A stretch of DNA of 64,000 nucleotides, taken from Planctomycetota bacterium. GTDB taxonomy: Bacteria; Planctomycetota; Planctomycetia; Gemmatales; Gemmataceae. A program made the translations under genes and the position numbers. The notes under the pieces are model-generated. The model had not been told where the DNA came from. It made no database searches and saw nothing but the letters and a program-made list of their open reading frames with translations. Below are positions 9,213 to 17,733 of the stretch, in pieces. The stretch is from positions 45,022 to 109,021 of the forward strand of contig JAKOSN010000221.1 of NCBI GenBank assembly GCA_029777335.1, in the 5' to 3' direction. The stretch's first letter is position 1; every line of letters starts with the position of its first letter.

Positions 9213-11066
9213 ATGAAGGCGCGCCAGTTAAGCAGTGTCGTGACCTATCTGCAGCGAACGCAGGGGAGGCTACAGTCGCTTTCGGATCGCCTCCTGCTGG
9301 AGCGATTTGCAAATGACCGTGACGAGGCAGCCTTTGAAACGTTGATGCACCGGCACGCTCAGCTGGTGCTGAACGTCTGCTGGCGTCTTCTCCAACACTC
9401 TCACGATGCCGAGGATGCATTCCAGGCAACCTTCCTGGTGCTGGCTCGCAAGGCAAAAACAGTCGCCTGGCGAGAGTCGATTGCTGGCTGGCTGCACGAG
9501 GTCGCCTGTCGCGTGGCGGCCGAGGCACGAACGCGGGTGGGGAGACAACGCATGCGCGAACATCCACTGAATTCGCTCCCTGACTTACCGGGGGCATCCA
9601 GCTCGGAACCTTCCGAAATACCGACGCTTCTGGATGAGGAACTTCGCCGGCTCCCCGAGAAATACCGTGCCCCGCTCGTCCTCTGCTGTCTGGAGGGATT
9701 ATCGCGCGATGAGGCAGCCCAACAACTGGGGTGGACCGTGGGAGCTGTCAAGGGTCGCCTGGAACGAGGGCGACTCTTGTTGGCCCGCCGACTCGCTCGC
9801 AAGGGCATCACTCTGGCCGCGGTGTTGACCCCTGCCTTGCTCCCCTCGCTCACCCGGGCCGCTGTGTCGCCAGCCCTGGTGCGCAACACCCTTCAGCTCG
9901 CCTCTTCCTTCGTGGCCAATAGTCCCAACCTGGCTAATTCCTCCGCTGTCACGCTCGCCGTCCAGGTATTGCAACGTCTTTCCCCTCCTCGTCTGACTCT
10001 CTTGCTAATGACCACTTTTCTGGCCCTCGCAGCGGCGGGATCCGCTTCGGCCTTTCTCACCTCGTCGCCGATTTCGCCCCTGGAGCCAGCCTCCCCGTTC
10101 AGGGGCGAGGTGCCTGTCTTCGTCCCCGTGCCGGAGAAGACCACGGTCCCGGGCGCTCCGCGTCTGCTCTTCACGCTTCGGCACAACGATGTCATCCGGC
10201 GCGCGGTCCTCACCCCCGACGGAAAGATCGCCGCGACGGCCAGTTTCGACGGCACGGTCCGCACCTGGGATGTCGGTACCGGAAAACCGCTCAGCACCTG
10301 GATCGTGGCCAAACCCAACGAGCGGAATCTCCTCACCAGTACGAACAGCGCGCTCGCCTGCTCTACGAATGGCAAGGTTCTTTTCGTTGGGACTGCCCAG
10401 GGCGAACTGGCTGCCTGGGAGATGGCAACCCAGAAAGTGCTGTTCAGAACGCTTACCAAACAGCGGAACGTCTACGATCTCGCGGTTTCCCCCAATGGGA
10501 AGGTTCTCGCAACCGCCAATCACCTGGGGAGCGTATCCCTGTGGGATGCCCAGACCGGAAAGTTGATTCGCGAATGGAGTGCCCATCCCCGCCGTGTCTG
10601 GTCGGTCGCCTTCGCTCCCGATGGAAAAGCGGTTGCGTCGGCAGGGGAAGACGGAATGTTGTGCGTCTGGGACACCGCCACCGGGAAGCAGAAGGTGCAA
10701 ATGCGAGCCCATCGTGACTACACCGCAGGCGTTGCCTTCAACCCCGATGGCAAGATGCTCGCGTCTCTCGGTTACGATGATCGTCTCTGTCTGTGGAACG
10801 CGACCACCGGGAAATTGATGCGTTCAGGCGAGGCGCCCAGCGGGGCCACGGTTCTCTTCTTTCACGATGGAAAAACGCTCCTTACCACCGACCGCGTGGG
10901 AGGCTTCCATCTGTGGGACGTCAAAACCCTCGACCGCCTGCACAGCAGTATGGACCATGAGGGCCCGGTGCACCATGCCGCCCTCAGCGTCGATCAGCAA
11001 CGGGTTATCACGGCAAGCGAGGATCACGCGGCCCGGATCTACGATGTATCGCCTCGCCCCAAATGA
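9213..11066 (+). CDS. ECF sigma factor fused to a membrane anchor and WD40 repeats
   Basis: A 617-residue fusion. Residues about 25-105 carry sigma region 2 (DEAAFETLMHRHAQLVLNVCWRLL, HDAEDAFQATFLVLARKA). Residues about 145-200 carry region 4 (LRRLPEKYRAPLVLCCLEG, SRDEAAQQLGWTVGAVKGRL). A hydrophobic segment (LLLMTTFLALAAAGSASAFL, near 260-280) is a probable transmembrane helix. From about 325 to the end come WD40 repeats with repeated GKxxAxxxxDGTVRTWD-type units. This design puts a beta-propeller sensor across the membrane from a sigma domain and is known from Gemmata-like Planctomycetes. The ATG follows CAGGGGGAACC. No anti-sigma gene adjoins it, so signalling through the propeller is inferred. 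Confidence 0.88.
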   Translation: MKARQLSSVVTYLQRTQGRLQSLSDRLLLERFANDRDEAAFETLMHRHAQLVLNVCWRLLQHSHDAEDAFQATFLVLARKAKTVAWRESIAGWLHEVACRVAAEARTRVGRQRMREHPLNSLPDLPGASSSEPSEIPTLLDEELRRLPEKYRAPLVLCCLEGLSRDEAAQQLGWTVGAVKGRLERGRLLLARRLARKGITLAAVLTPALLPSLTRAAVSPALVRNTLQLASSFVANSPNLANSSAVTLAVQVLQRLSPPRLTLLLMTTFLALAAAGSASAFLTSSPISPLEPASPFRGEVPVFVPVPEKTTVPGAPRLLFTLRHNDVIRRAVLTPDGKIAATASFDGTVRTWDVGTGKPLSTWIVAKPNERNLLTSTNSALACSTNGKVLFVGTAQGELAAWEMATQKVLFRTLTKQRNVYDLAVSPNGKVLATANHLGSVSLWDAQTGKLIREWSAHPRRVWSVAFAPDGKAVASAGEDGMLCVWDTATGKQKVQMRAHRDYTAGVAFNPDGKMLASLGYDDRLCLWNATTGKLMRSGEAPSGATVLFFHDGKTLLTTDRVGGFHLWDVKTLDRLHSSMDHEGPVHHAALSVDQQRVITASEDHAARIYDVSPRPK

Positions 11067-11380
11067 CAGGATAATGTCACCTCAGGATTTGCACTGAGAA
11101 TCAGCCGGTTCAGTGGCAGCCCCAGCGACCAGGTGTTTCGGAAAGGCTGGAACTGCCACTGAACCCCCGCATCCAGGCGCCTTCTCGCTTCTCTCACCAC
11201 CTCCCCGTGGCAGACGGGTTCCTCAGCTGGTACAGTGGCTGCATCTGCTCGGTGTAACATCCATCACAGGGACGACGTCTTTTTCTCGGCAGAGGGCGTC
11301 GCGATCCCTCTCGGTTCTGGGCGATTCGCCGCAGGACTTCCGGCCAAGTGCGCACCCTGTGCCGAGTGCAGGAGGGAAGG
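11067..11380 (+). other. Gene-free stretch with hairpin, before the sigma/kinase pair
   Basis: This 314-base stretch has no coding frame that looks real. It holds the inverted repeat at 11107-11165 and a small TGACA/TGTCA repeat just after the preceding stop. The final 20 bases carry the ribosome binding site of the next gene. The promoter for the sigma/kinase pair should lie here, but no convincing -35/-10 pair was seen. Confidence 0.5.
11107..11165 (+). terminator. Long hairpin after the sigma-WD40 gene
   Basis: A perfect 13-bp inverted repeat (GGTTCAGTGGCAG at 11107-11119 and its complement at 11153-11165) encloses a second stem of CCAGC/GCTGG after a 2x2 internal loop. It lies 41 bases after the stop. 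There is no T-run, so factor-independent termination is uncertain; it could also be an RNA-processing or attenuation element. Confidence 0.45.
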
Positions 11381-11968
11381 ATGAGCCGCCCGGACTCCCA
11401 TGAACTGGAACCGCTGCTCCAACGAGCGCTGGCAGGCGATTTGCAGGCGCGTGAAGCGTTACTGGCGCGCCTGCGCCCGTACTTTCATGTACTGGTGCGC
11501 AAACACCTCGGTATCGATCCCGGCGACGACATGCTTCGTTCTGATCTGGTCCAGAGCAGCATGCGCCGCGTGTGGGAACATTTCGACGACCTGCACGAAC
11601 CCCACGTCCCGCAACTGCTGGGCTGGCTCGGACGGATTGTCCGCAATCGCTGTTACGATGAGCGCAGACGGCAGCAACGTCATCCGGTGGGGATGCTTCC
11701 CGCCGAGGTCGAGGCGCAGTTGTCGGAACGCCTCCCCTGGGAGCAGGTGCTGGAACGCGATCGGCGCGCACTCTGGGTGGCGTCCGCCCTGGAACAATTG
11801 CCGTTGCGCAAACGCCAGGTGGTCGAGATGTTCTTCCTCGACCGTCTTTCCGATGCCGAGATCTGTCAGCGCATTGGCGGTTCCCAAAAAGCCATTCGCG
11901 TCCTGCGCCACCGGGCGTTGAAGGACCTGCGCCAGTTGATGGAGGCTGACCATGTCGATCAACGCTGA
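11381..11968 (+). CDS. ECF-type RNA polymerase sigma factor
   Basis: A 195-residue sigma-70 family protein. Region 2 contains DDMLRSDLVQSSMRRVWEHFDDLHE and LLGWLGRIVRNRCYDERRRQ. Region 4 contains ALEQLPLRKRQVVEMFFLDRLSDAEICQRI followed by a recognition helix with RVLRHRALKDL. The LVQS version of region 2 is typical of planctomycetal ECF groups that sit next to protein kinases. GGAGGGAAGG directly precedes the ATG; the in-frame GTG 33 bases upstream is unlikely. Its last 17 bases overlap the kinase gene, so the two are coupled. The kinase is the likely partner controlling its activity; that is known for such groups in general but inferred here. Confidence 0.88.
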   Translation: MSRPDSHELEPLLQRALAGDLQAREALLARLRPYFHVLVRKHLGIDPGDDMLRSDLVQSSMRRVWEHFDDLHEPHVPQLLGWLGRIVRNRCYDERRRQQRHPVGMLPAEVEAQLSERLPWEQVLERDRRALWVASALEQLPLRKRQVVEMFFLDRLSDAEICQRIGGSQKAIRVLRHRALKDLRQLMEADHVDQR

Positions 11969-13607
11969 CCTGGCTCGCTGGAATGAACCCCCCGCCACCG
12001 TCGAGGAAGAAGTGCTGGCCGATCTGGTCGATGCGCTCCTGGCGCAACAGCGGCGCGGCGAGGCCCTCAACCTCGTCGAATTGCTTCAGAGACATCCAGA
12101 GTGTGTACGCGCCGGTCAGGATCTGCTGACGGTGGTTGACTGCCTCCATCAGTTCGCGGCCAGCGTGCTGGAGTATTCAGAGTTGCCCGAAGACCAAACC
12201 TCGCGCCAGGGTACGGCGACGACCTCCTGGGAAGATCCCGCGCTTCCTCAGCCGTTCCCCGGGGAGTATCATGTGCAGCAATTGCTCGGCGAAGGTGGCT
12301 TCAGCAAGGTATGGCTGGCGCAGGATTGTCATCTGGCGATCCCGGTCGCGCTGAAAACCCTGCTGCTCCAGGGCGACGCACAGCGCCAGCGAACTGCCCT
12401 CGCGGCCCTGCAAAACGAGGCTCGGGTGCTCGCCCGGCTGGACCATCCGCACATCGTCCGCGTCTTCGCCCTGCGCCCCGCGAACAACGATTACTACCTG
12501 ATTCTGCAATATGTCGCGGGAGGCTCCCTCGACCAGCGTGTGCGCCGCAGCGGTCCGCTTACCTGGGAACAAGGAGCGCGCTACGTCGCCGATGTGGGAG
12601 AAGCGCTCCTGGCGGTCCATCGCCAGGGATTGCTCCACCGCGACATCAAACCGGCGAATATCCTCTGGGATCCGCTCAAGGACGAGGCCTTGCTTACGGA
12701 TTTCGGACTGGCGGCCCGTCTGAGCGACGATCCTACCAGCGCCGGCACCCCTCTGTTCATGGCTCTGGAAGCCTTCCACGGTCAGGGCGGCGCCCCGGCG
12801 GATGTCTATGGACTGGCTGCGACGCTCTTCTTTCTGCTGACCGGGCAACCGCCCTTTGCCGCTCCATCACGACGGGCCTTGCAACAGAAGATCGCGCAGG
12901 GGTTGCCTGCATCGGACCCGCGTTGTGCATCCCTCCCGGAAGCGCTGGAGCGCCTGCTGCGAGCGGGGCTGGCCGTGCAGCCCGAGGATCGTCCTCCGCT
13001 GGAGGTGTTTCTCGCCACGCTGCGCGGCTTGCTCAATCAGTTGCTTGCTGACACCCTGATGTCACGAACCACCAGCGGACGGGCAGCGATCACCCTGCGG
13101 CTGCTCGTAAGCCGACAGGAAGCGACCCAGCGATTTGTCCCTGTTGCCACAACCCATCCTCAACAGGGGCAAACGCGCGACATGAAGAAGGTTCCCCCCA
13201 CACCGGAACGCGTTGTCCTGCGCACCGGAGAGCGCGTGCGGATCGAGGTGCTTTCCAGCCATGCGGGGTATCTGAGCGTGTTCAATGTCGGCCCAACGGG
13301 CAATTTACATCTTCTTTATCCTGATTCGGGCACCCCTGGCACCATCGAGGCGGCCCGACCTCTGCCGATCGTCGATGTCGAGATGACACCCCCCGCTGGT
13401 CACGAGCGCCTCTTTGCGTTGTGGAGCGAACGTCCCCTGCCGGTGGAACCCGACCGCTTGTTGCAACTGGCCGCCCCAGCAACGCAGTCGCGGGAGTATC
13501 GGGCAACGCGCTCGCTGGAGCAATTGCAGGACTCCGTGCTTCAGCTGGCGCCCGAGCACTGGCAGGCCGTGGTGCTGGAACTGGATCATCAGAACAATCT
13601 GCAGTGA
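11952..13607 (+). CDS. Serine/threonine protein kinase with C-terminal DUF4384 domain
   Basis: A 551-residue cytoplasmic kinase. After about 100 residues comes a PknB-type domain: glycine loop LGEGGFSKVWLA (near 113), ATP-binding Lys in VALKTL (near 133), catalytic loop HRDIKPANIL (near 230) and DFGLA (near 250). The activation-segment APE motif reads GTPLFMALEAF, so the Pro is Leu. Residues about 418-515 match DUF4384 (GERVRIEVLSSHAGYLSVFNVGPTG...HLLYPDSGT). No transmembrane helix is seen. The catalytic residues are intact. The gene starts inside the end of the sigma gene, which fits a sigma/kinase signalling pair. Confidence 0.9.
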   Translation: MSINADLARWNEPPATVEEEVLADLVDALLAQQRRGEALNLVELLQRHPECVRAGQDLLTVVDCLHQFAASVLEYSELPEDQTSRQGTATTSWEDPALPQPFPGEYHVQQLLGEGGFSKVWLAQDCHLAIPVALKTLLLQGDAQRQRTALAALQNEARVLARLDHPHIVRVFALRPANNDYYLILQYVAGGSLDQRVRRSGPLTWEQGARYVADVGEALLAVHRQGLLHRDIKPANILWDPLKDEALLTDFGLAARLSDDPTSAGTPLFMALEAFHGQGGAPADVYGLAATLFFLLTGQPPFAAPSRRALQQKIAQGLPASDPRCASLPEALERLLRAGLAVQPEDRPPLEVFLATLRGLLNQLLADTLMSRTTSGRAAITLRLLVSRQEATQRFVPVATTHPQQGQTRDMKKVPPTPERVVLRTGERVRIEVLSSHAGYLSVFNVGPTGNLHLLYPDSGTPGTIEAARPLPIVDVEMTPPAGHERLFALWSERPLPVEPDRLLQLAAPATQSREYRATRSLEQLQDSVLQLAPEHWQAVVLELDHQNNLQ

Positions 13608-13652
13608 CGGTGTGATGTCACCCAAGGATCGGCTCGGCTGACGGAACCGCGC

Positions 13653-14660
13653 TCAGCGTTTGGCAACCGGACGGGCCAGGCGAAGCACCAGGCGTTCGAG
13701 GAGGGTGCGCGGAGGTAAGCCACTTCCGCCCTTGAGCCCGAGATCCACCTCCAGGAGCCAGTCGAAGAGTTTTTCCAGTCGCGCTCGTCCCAGGTGGCGT
13801 AACTGTTGTTCGGCGCTGCGCGCGGCCCACTGATTGAAGCCTGCCTCCTGGAGCGCGGTCGGCAGAGTCGCCCCCTGCCAGTGCAAACGGGCGGCCTGAG
13901 CAAGTTTGCGTAGTTGCCAACCAAAGGCAGCCAGGAGTTTCAACGGCTCCTCACCTTGACTGAGCAGATGATCGAGCAACCCCAGGGCGTCTGCCACCTT
14001 CCCCGCCCCGATCATCTCGAAGATCTTGAAAGTGTTCTCCGAGCGATTGTTTCCCACCAGCTGATCGACATCCTTGCTCTCGATCTTGTTCGCCTCGCCG
14101 ACATACACTGCGAGCTTGGCCAGCTCCTGGTCGAGCAACCCCATATCGCCGCCGACGAGTTCGACGAGCAACTGTGCGGCCGGGGCGGCCAGTTGTTTTT
14201 GATACTGCTCCTTCGCCCACTGGCGACACCATTCGGCCAGTTTGGCTGCGGCGGGCGCCTTGCACACCAGGGTGGCCTGGTCGCTGACCAACTTCGCCAG
14301 TTTGGTGGTGGCTGCCCAGGTCTTCACATCCAGAATCAGCACGCCGGCGGAGGCAGGCTTGCCGACATACTTTTCCAGGGCCGGTCGGTGCCTGGTCACA
14401 AAGGTGTCAGCCTGTTCCACGATCACCACGCGGCGCGAGCTGAGAAAAGGCAAGGTGTGCAGTTCGTCCTGAATCGTCGCCCAGTCGGCCCGCTCGCCGG
14501 GATGAACCGAGAGCCCAAAATCCTCGTTCTCGGGTCCCAGCAGTTCCTGGCGCAGCACGGTCAACACCCGGCGTTTCAGAAACGCCTCGTCGCCGTGAAC
14601 GACGAACACCGGGAAGGGTTCAGAACGGCGTGCATTGCCCAGGAAAGTCAAGCTATCCAT
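13653..14660 (-). CDS. holA: DNA polymerase III subunit delta HolA
   Basis: A 335-residue delta subunit of the clamp loader, which opens the beta clamp for loading on DNA. The start FPVFVVHGDEAFLKRRVLTVLR, the HTLPFLSSRRVVIVEQAD segment, the GGDMGLLDQELAKLAVYVG block and NTFKIFEMIGAGKVADALGLL are the usual family blocks in the usual order and length. There is no Walker A motif, as expected for delta. It is convergent with the kinase gene 45 bases away. It stands alone here, as is common. Confidence 0.92.
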   Translation of the reverse strand: MDSLTFLGNARRSEPFPVFVVHGDEAFLKRRVLTVLRQELLGPENEDFGLSVHPGERADWATIQDELHTLPFLSSRRVVIVEQADTFVTRHRPALEKYVGKPASAGVLILDVKTWAATTKLAKLVSDQATLVCKAPAAAKLAEWCRQWAKEQYQKQLAAPAAQLLVELVGGDMGLLDQELAKLAVYVGEANKIESKDVDQLVGNNRSENTFKIFEMIGAGKVADALGLLDHLLSQGEEPLKLLAAFGWQLRKLAQAARLHWQGATLPTALQEAGFNQWAARSAEQQLRHLGRARLEKLFDWLLEVDLGLKGGSGLPPRTLLERLVLRLARPVAKR

Positions 14661-14718
14661 GCCGGAAGTCTACCCGAAGAGGGGGGCTGCTGTCAGCGTG
14701 ACTTTCACCAGAAAGGAG

Positions 14719-14765
14719 GGCCGACGCCAGCGCAGGGCTACTGTTGCCCGACAACGACGTCGGCC
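14719..14765 (-). terminator. Weak hairpin after the HTTM gene
   Basis: An 8-bp inverted repeat (GGCCGACG at 14719-14726 and its complement at 14758-14765) lies about 20 bases beyond the HTTM stop on the minus strand. The loop is long (31 bases) and no T-run is present. Confidence 0.25.
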
Positions 14766-14784
14766 ACCACCCGCACAACGGAGA

Positions 14785-15933
14785 TCAACTCTGGGCGGTC
14801 AACATCGGGTTGGCCGGCTCTGCCTCCGAAGGCTTCCCATAGAGGATGCCCGGGGCTCGTCGCAATCCCCCGGAGAGGCGATCCACCAGCGAGTGCATCG
14901 TCTCCGCCGGGACAAACGACAGCACCAGAGTCATCATCAATAGACTGAAGGTCGCCAGCCCCATGATCAACCCAATCCCCGTGTGGAGCAGGACTGCCCC
15001 GGCGATCATCAGCCAGCGCGTCTGTTTAACCCAGACGAGCACCGGGAAGTAAATCTCCAGCATGATTGTGAAGAGGCATCCCCCGGTGCAGACGAGTTCC
15101 CAGAGGATGCGATGCTGACACAGCCAGACCAGGAATGCGTGATAGAAACCCCAGTTCATGGGGGCGAACTCGTAGTTGGCCATGGTGCCCCACATGGCTG
15201 TGTAGTTCCACCACGCCGAGCCCTGTAACTTGGACCACCCAGCCATCATGTAGATAAAGCAAAAATGGATCTGCATCAGGCGCAAGGTGAAGTTGGCGGA
15301 CACCGACGGCTCCACGGGGGGCATCTGCTCTCCCCGCCGGCGCGCCCACCAGCACTGCAACCAGCGATCGACCGACAAGGTGGCGCCACAGGGCGCGATC
15401 ATCAGGTAGATCATCAGGATGTTCATCATGGTGTCCATTCCAAAGAGCGTCGTGGGAGCCCTCTGGATATAACTCATCATCGCAATCCAGCTTACCACCG
15501 AGGTCACGCGCGTGGCGAATCCGGCGGTGAAGAGGGCCATCGCCAGCAGGAAGAGCACATGCACCGTGATGATGGCGCTGGTGTCGGTCAGATGGAAGTA
15601 GACAGACCAGGTCTGATACCCCACGGCGTAGGGCTCGTTGCTGGCCTCATACCACCAGTCGGCCTGCGGCGCGGCGAACGTGGTATCGAGACGCAGATGA
15701 TCGATGGTTGCCTTGTCGACCCATCCCTGTGGTCCCATCAACGCCAGCAGGTCGAAGCTGTAAACCAGATGAATGTACAGGATCAGCAGCCCGGTGCAGA
15801 TGCGAATGACTCCCAGCGGCAACGGATCTGCGGGGGCAAAGAAGAAGCGATTGCACGCCTGGATAAACCACAGCAGCCCGGTCGCCTGGGGAGCAGTGGC
15901 CACACGGTCGTTATCCGTCAACGGAGTAGTCAT
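14785..15933 (-). CDS. HTTM-domain integral membrane protein
   Basis: A 382-residue protein with about eight hydrophobic helices. It resembles the HTTM domain, which is related to the membrane part of vitamin K-dependent gamma-carboxylase. Landmarks are the DPLPLGVIRICTGLLILY opening, LHLVYSFDLLALMGPQGWVD-like residues near 40-60, TTLFGMDTMMNILMIYLMIAP and LMQIHFCFIYMMAGWSKLQGSAWW. The ATG at 15933 has AGAGG eight bases upstream; a GTG at 15951 is the alternative. The upstream gene ends 18 bases earlier and encodes a second membrane protein, a pairing I associate with Planctomycetes. Bacterial HTTM proteins mostly have no proven activity. Confidence 0.82.
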   Translation of the reverse strand: MTTPLTDNDRVATAPQATGLLWFIQACNRFFFAPADPLPLGVIRICTGLLILYIHLVYSFDLLALMGPQGWVDKATIDHLRLDTTFAAPQADWWYEASNEPYAVGYQTWSVYFHLTDTSAIITVHVLFLLAMALFTAGFATRVTSVVSWIAMMSYIQRAPTTLFGMDTMMNILMIYLMIAPCGATLSVDRWLQCWWARRRGEQMPPVEPSVSANFTLRLMQIHFCFIYMMAGWSKLQGSAWWNYTAMWGTMANYEFAPMNWGFYHAFLVWLCQHRILWELVCTGGCLFTIMLEIYFPVLVWVKQTRWLMIAGAVLLHTGIGLIMGLATFSLLMMTLVLSFVPAETMHSLVDRLSGGLRRAPGILYGKPSEAEPANPMLTAQS

Positions 15934-15951
15934 ACTGAGAGCCTCTTCCAC

Positions 15952-17349
15952 TCAGTTTTTCCTGGGGTTGCCGGCGCCACCGAACTGTTTGTCTTTCGCG
16001 TCACCGCGGAGTTGTTTACGCGGATCGGGGACACCCAGACGCTCATTCAGGTCGTCGGGCAAGGGATCCTGATGGAAGGTCGGAGGGGCATTCTTCCACT
16101 CGGGAACCGGTGAATCCCCCGCGTGCCGCGAGAGACAATCGACCAGTTCCAACTGCACCGTTCCGCCAATCGGGTTGGGGGACTTCGGACGACGGAACAC
16201 CGGGATCATCCAGTAGAGATAAGGATCCTGAGTCAACCGCTCGTAGAGAGGATTATCACGATGGTCACGAAGTTGACCGTCGGGAGTAAACTCGCCCACG
16301 AAATACGGATAGTACAGGGCGGGATCGGTCGGTGAGGCGTGATAGGCCAGGTCGCCCGCGCGGATGATGTCATGGGTCACGCGGTAGACCTTGATAAACT
16401 TGACCGGCGTCTCGGGTTTCTCCAGATGCTTGACCGTCCGGGCGACGTAGCGGGCATAACTCTGCAGATACACCTTGGCCAGCGGCAATGGCTCGCGATA
16501 CTGGATGGTGAGATCCGCATCGGGGTAAAGAGGGATGTTATCGACCTCCCCCGCGAGACGACGCGTGTCAGCCAGCGCCGCGATTTTTTGCATGTTCGTC
16601 GGCTGATTCTGATTAATCATCTCGGTCATCGCCAGATAGCGCTGATACTGCAGCCGGCAGGCACAATCCTCGCGGTCAATGAGCTTGAGCCAGCGGGCGC
16701 TGCCGTCGGCGTACTCCACACGGAACCAGAGCAAATTGGCGGGCCCCGGCTCCGGGGAATAGAAGTGATAGGCGTTGTTCAGATACATGAAGCAGAGATA
16801 CGGCCGATAACAGACGGTCCACATGGCCGAGGGAATCCAGGCCGGTTGCCCGCTCGGAACGGGGGCAGAGGTCGAGGCCATCCAGATGCCGCCAAAATGA
16901 AGGAGCAGGAGGAACAGAATGGCCAGGCGTCGCAGGATGGTGGGCAGGAGCACCAGAACCGCGCCGACGCAGCCCACCAGGACCATGCCGCGAAAGAGCA
17001 AACTGAGCGAACCCCACGCCGAGAAGGCCCAGGCGGAGAGCAGGGCCACCACTGCTCCCAGGAAACAGCACGCCGCGGGGAAGAGCCGATCGTAGAGGGT
17101 ATCTCCCACCTTGTGGACCCCCCACCACACTCCTCCCCCTGCCACGAGCAGCCCCAGCACCACCAGACTAATTCCGAGCGGAATCGGTGACAGGTTCCTT
17201 TCGGCGAGAGTCTGACCATACGCGGACTCGCCCAGCTTGATCAACCCCAGCCCGGCCGTGGTCAGCCCCCCCGCGCCGAGCAACAAGACGAGCGGCCCAA
17301 GCACGGTCGTAAGCACTCGACTGGGCTTTGCACGTTCTTCGTCGGTCAT
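15952..17349 (-). CDS. Membrane protein, partner of HTTM protein
   Basis: A 465-residue protein with about five transmembrane helices in the first 165 residues (VLTTVLGPLVLLLGAGGL, PLGISLVVLGLLVAGGGVWW and three more). A soluble C-terminal domain of about 300 residues follows, rich in Tyr and Trp (WTVCYRPYLCFMYLNNAYHFYSPEP near 180). Its gene ends just before the HTTM gene. I do not recognise an enzymatic motif. The YHFYSPEPGPANLLWFRV segment looks like the family core. The C-terminal 40 residues are polar and probably disordered. Function unknown; a complex with the HTTM protein is inferred from gene order. Confidence 0.7.
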   Translation of the reverse strand: MTDEERAKPSRVLTTVLGPLVLLLGAGGLTTAGLGLIKLGESAYGQTLAERNLSPIPLGISLVVLGLLVAGGGVWWGVHKVGDTLYDRLFPAACCFLGAVVALLSAWAFSAWGSLSLLFRGMVLVGCVGAVLVLLPTILRRLAILFLLLLHFGGIWMASTSAPVPSGQPAWIPSAMWTVCYRPYLCFMYLNNAYHFYSPEPGPANLLWFRVEYADGSARWLKLIDREDCACRLQYQRYLAMTEMINQNQPTNMQKIAALADTRRLAGEVDNIPLYPDADLTIQYREPLPLAKVYLQSYARYVARTVKHLEKPETPVKFIKVYRVTHDIIRAGDLAYHASPTDPALYYPYFVGEFTPDGQLRDHRDNPLYERLTQDPYLYWMIPVFRRPKSPNPIGGTVQLELVDCLSRHAGDSPVPEWKNAPPTFHQDPLPDDLNERLGVPDPRKQLRGDAKDKQFGGAGNPRKN

Positions 17350-17604
17350 TCCACGCCCTCCACTGCGAGAATCACAATGCCCGTCGCGGCCAGGATGACA
17401 GAGGGCTTACCACAAAGCCTCCGTGTGATGGCTGCTCGATAGCCACTGCTGTTGTCAACTTTATCCGATCCGGTCCCGCAAGACACGAGGTTTGCCCAAA
17501 ATCATCAGGGGCCTCCCCGAAACGCAGACCCTGGTGCAAGGACAACGCCTGTCGCACGTTTTCTTGCGCCTGCGCCAGCCGTTCGGTTTTTCCGGACAAT
17601 TCGA

Positions 17605-17633
17605 TTGACGGTCTCTCTGTAGCAGTGTACTAT
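17605..17633 (+). promoter_or_regulatory. Sigma-A-like promoter of the DUF1559 hybrid gene
   Basis: TTGACG (17605-17610), a 17-base spacer and TACTAT (17628-17633) match a housekeeping promoter at 5/6 and 4/6 positions. It would give an untranslated leader of about 95 bases. The -10 element lies inside the palindrome at 17625-17646. Confidence 0.55.
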
Positions 17634-17646
17634 GCACCTAGTACAC
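17625..17646. promoter_or_regulatory. Palindromic operator candidate over the -10 box
   Basis: Two perfect 8-base arms, GTGTACTA (17625-17632) and TAGTACAC (17639-17646), flank a 6-base spacer. The site covers the -10 box and the likely transcription start, the classic place for a repressor. The GTAC-rich arm pattern recalls GntR/YtrA-type operators, but no such regulator is encoded in the window, so the binding protein is unknown. Confidence 0.5.
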
Positions 17647-17733
17647 AGATCTGACCAGGTAATCTTCCCAACGAATCGGAAGACGGCTCACGCGCTTGTT
17701 TCTACTCAACCCCTCATCTCAGGAGTCTCAACC

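Larger units (their letters stand above)
17350..17733 (+). other. Intergenic region with promoter and palindromic operator candidate
   Basis: This 384-base stretch between divergent genes has no plausible gene. It contains the promoter and palindrome at 17605-17646 and the AGGAG of the next gene at 17721-17725. Nothing else with clear structure was seen, including no obvious promoter for the minus-strand HTTM operon. Confidence 0.6.

Noticed and set aside
17632..17733. Upstream start for the DUF1559 gene
   Set aside because: That ATG lies within the promoter and palindrome, and the added residues precede the signal peptide.
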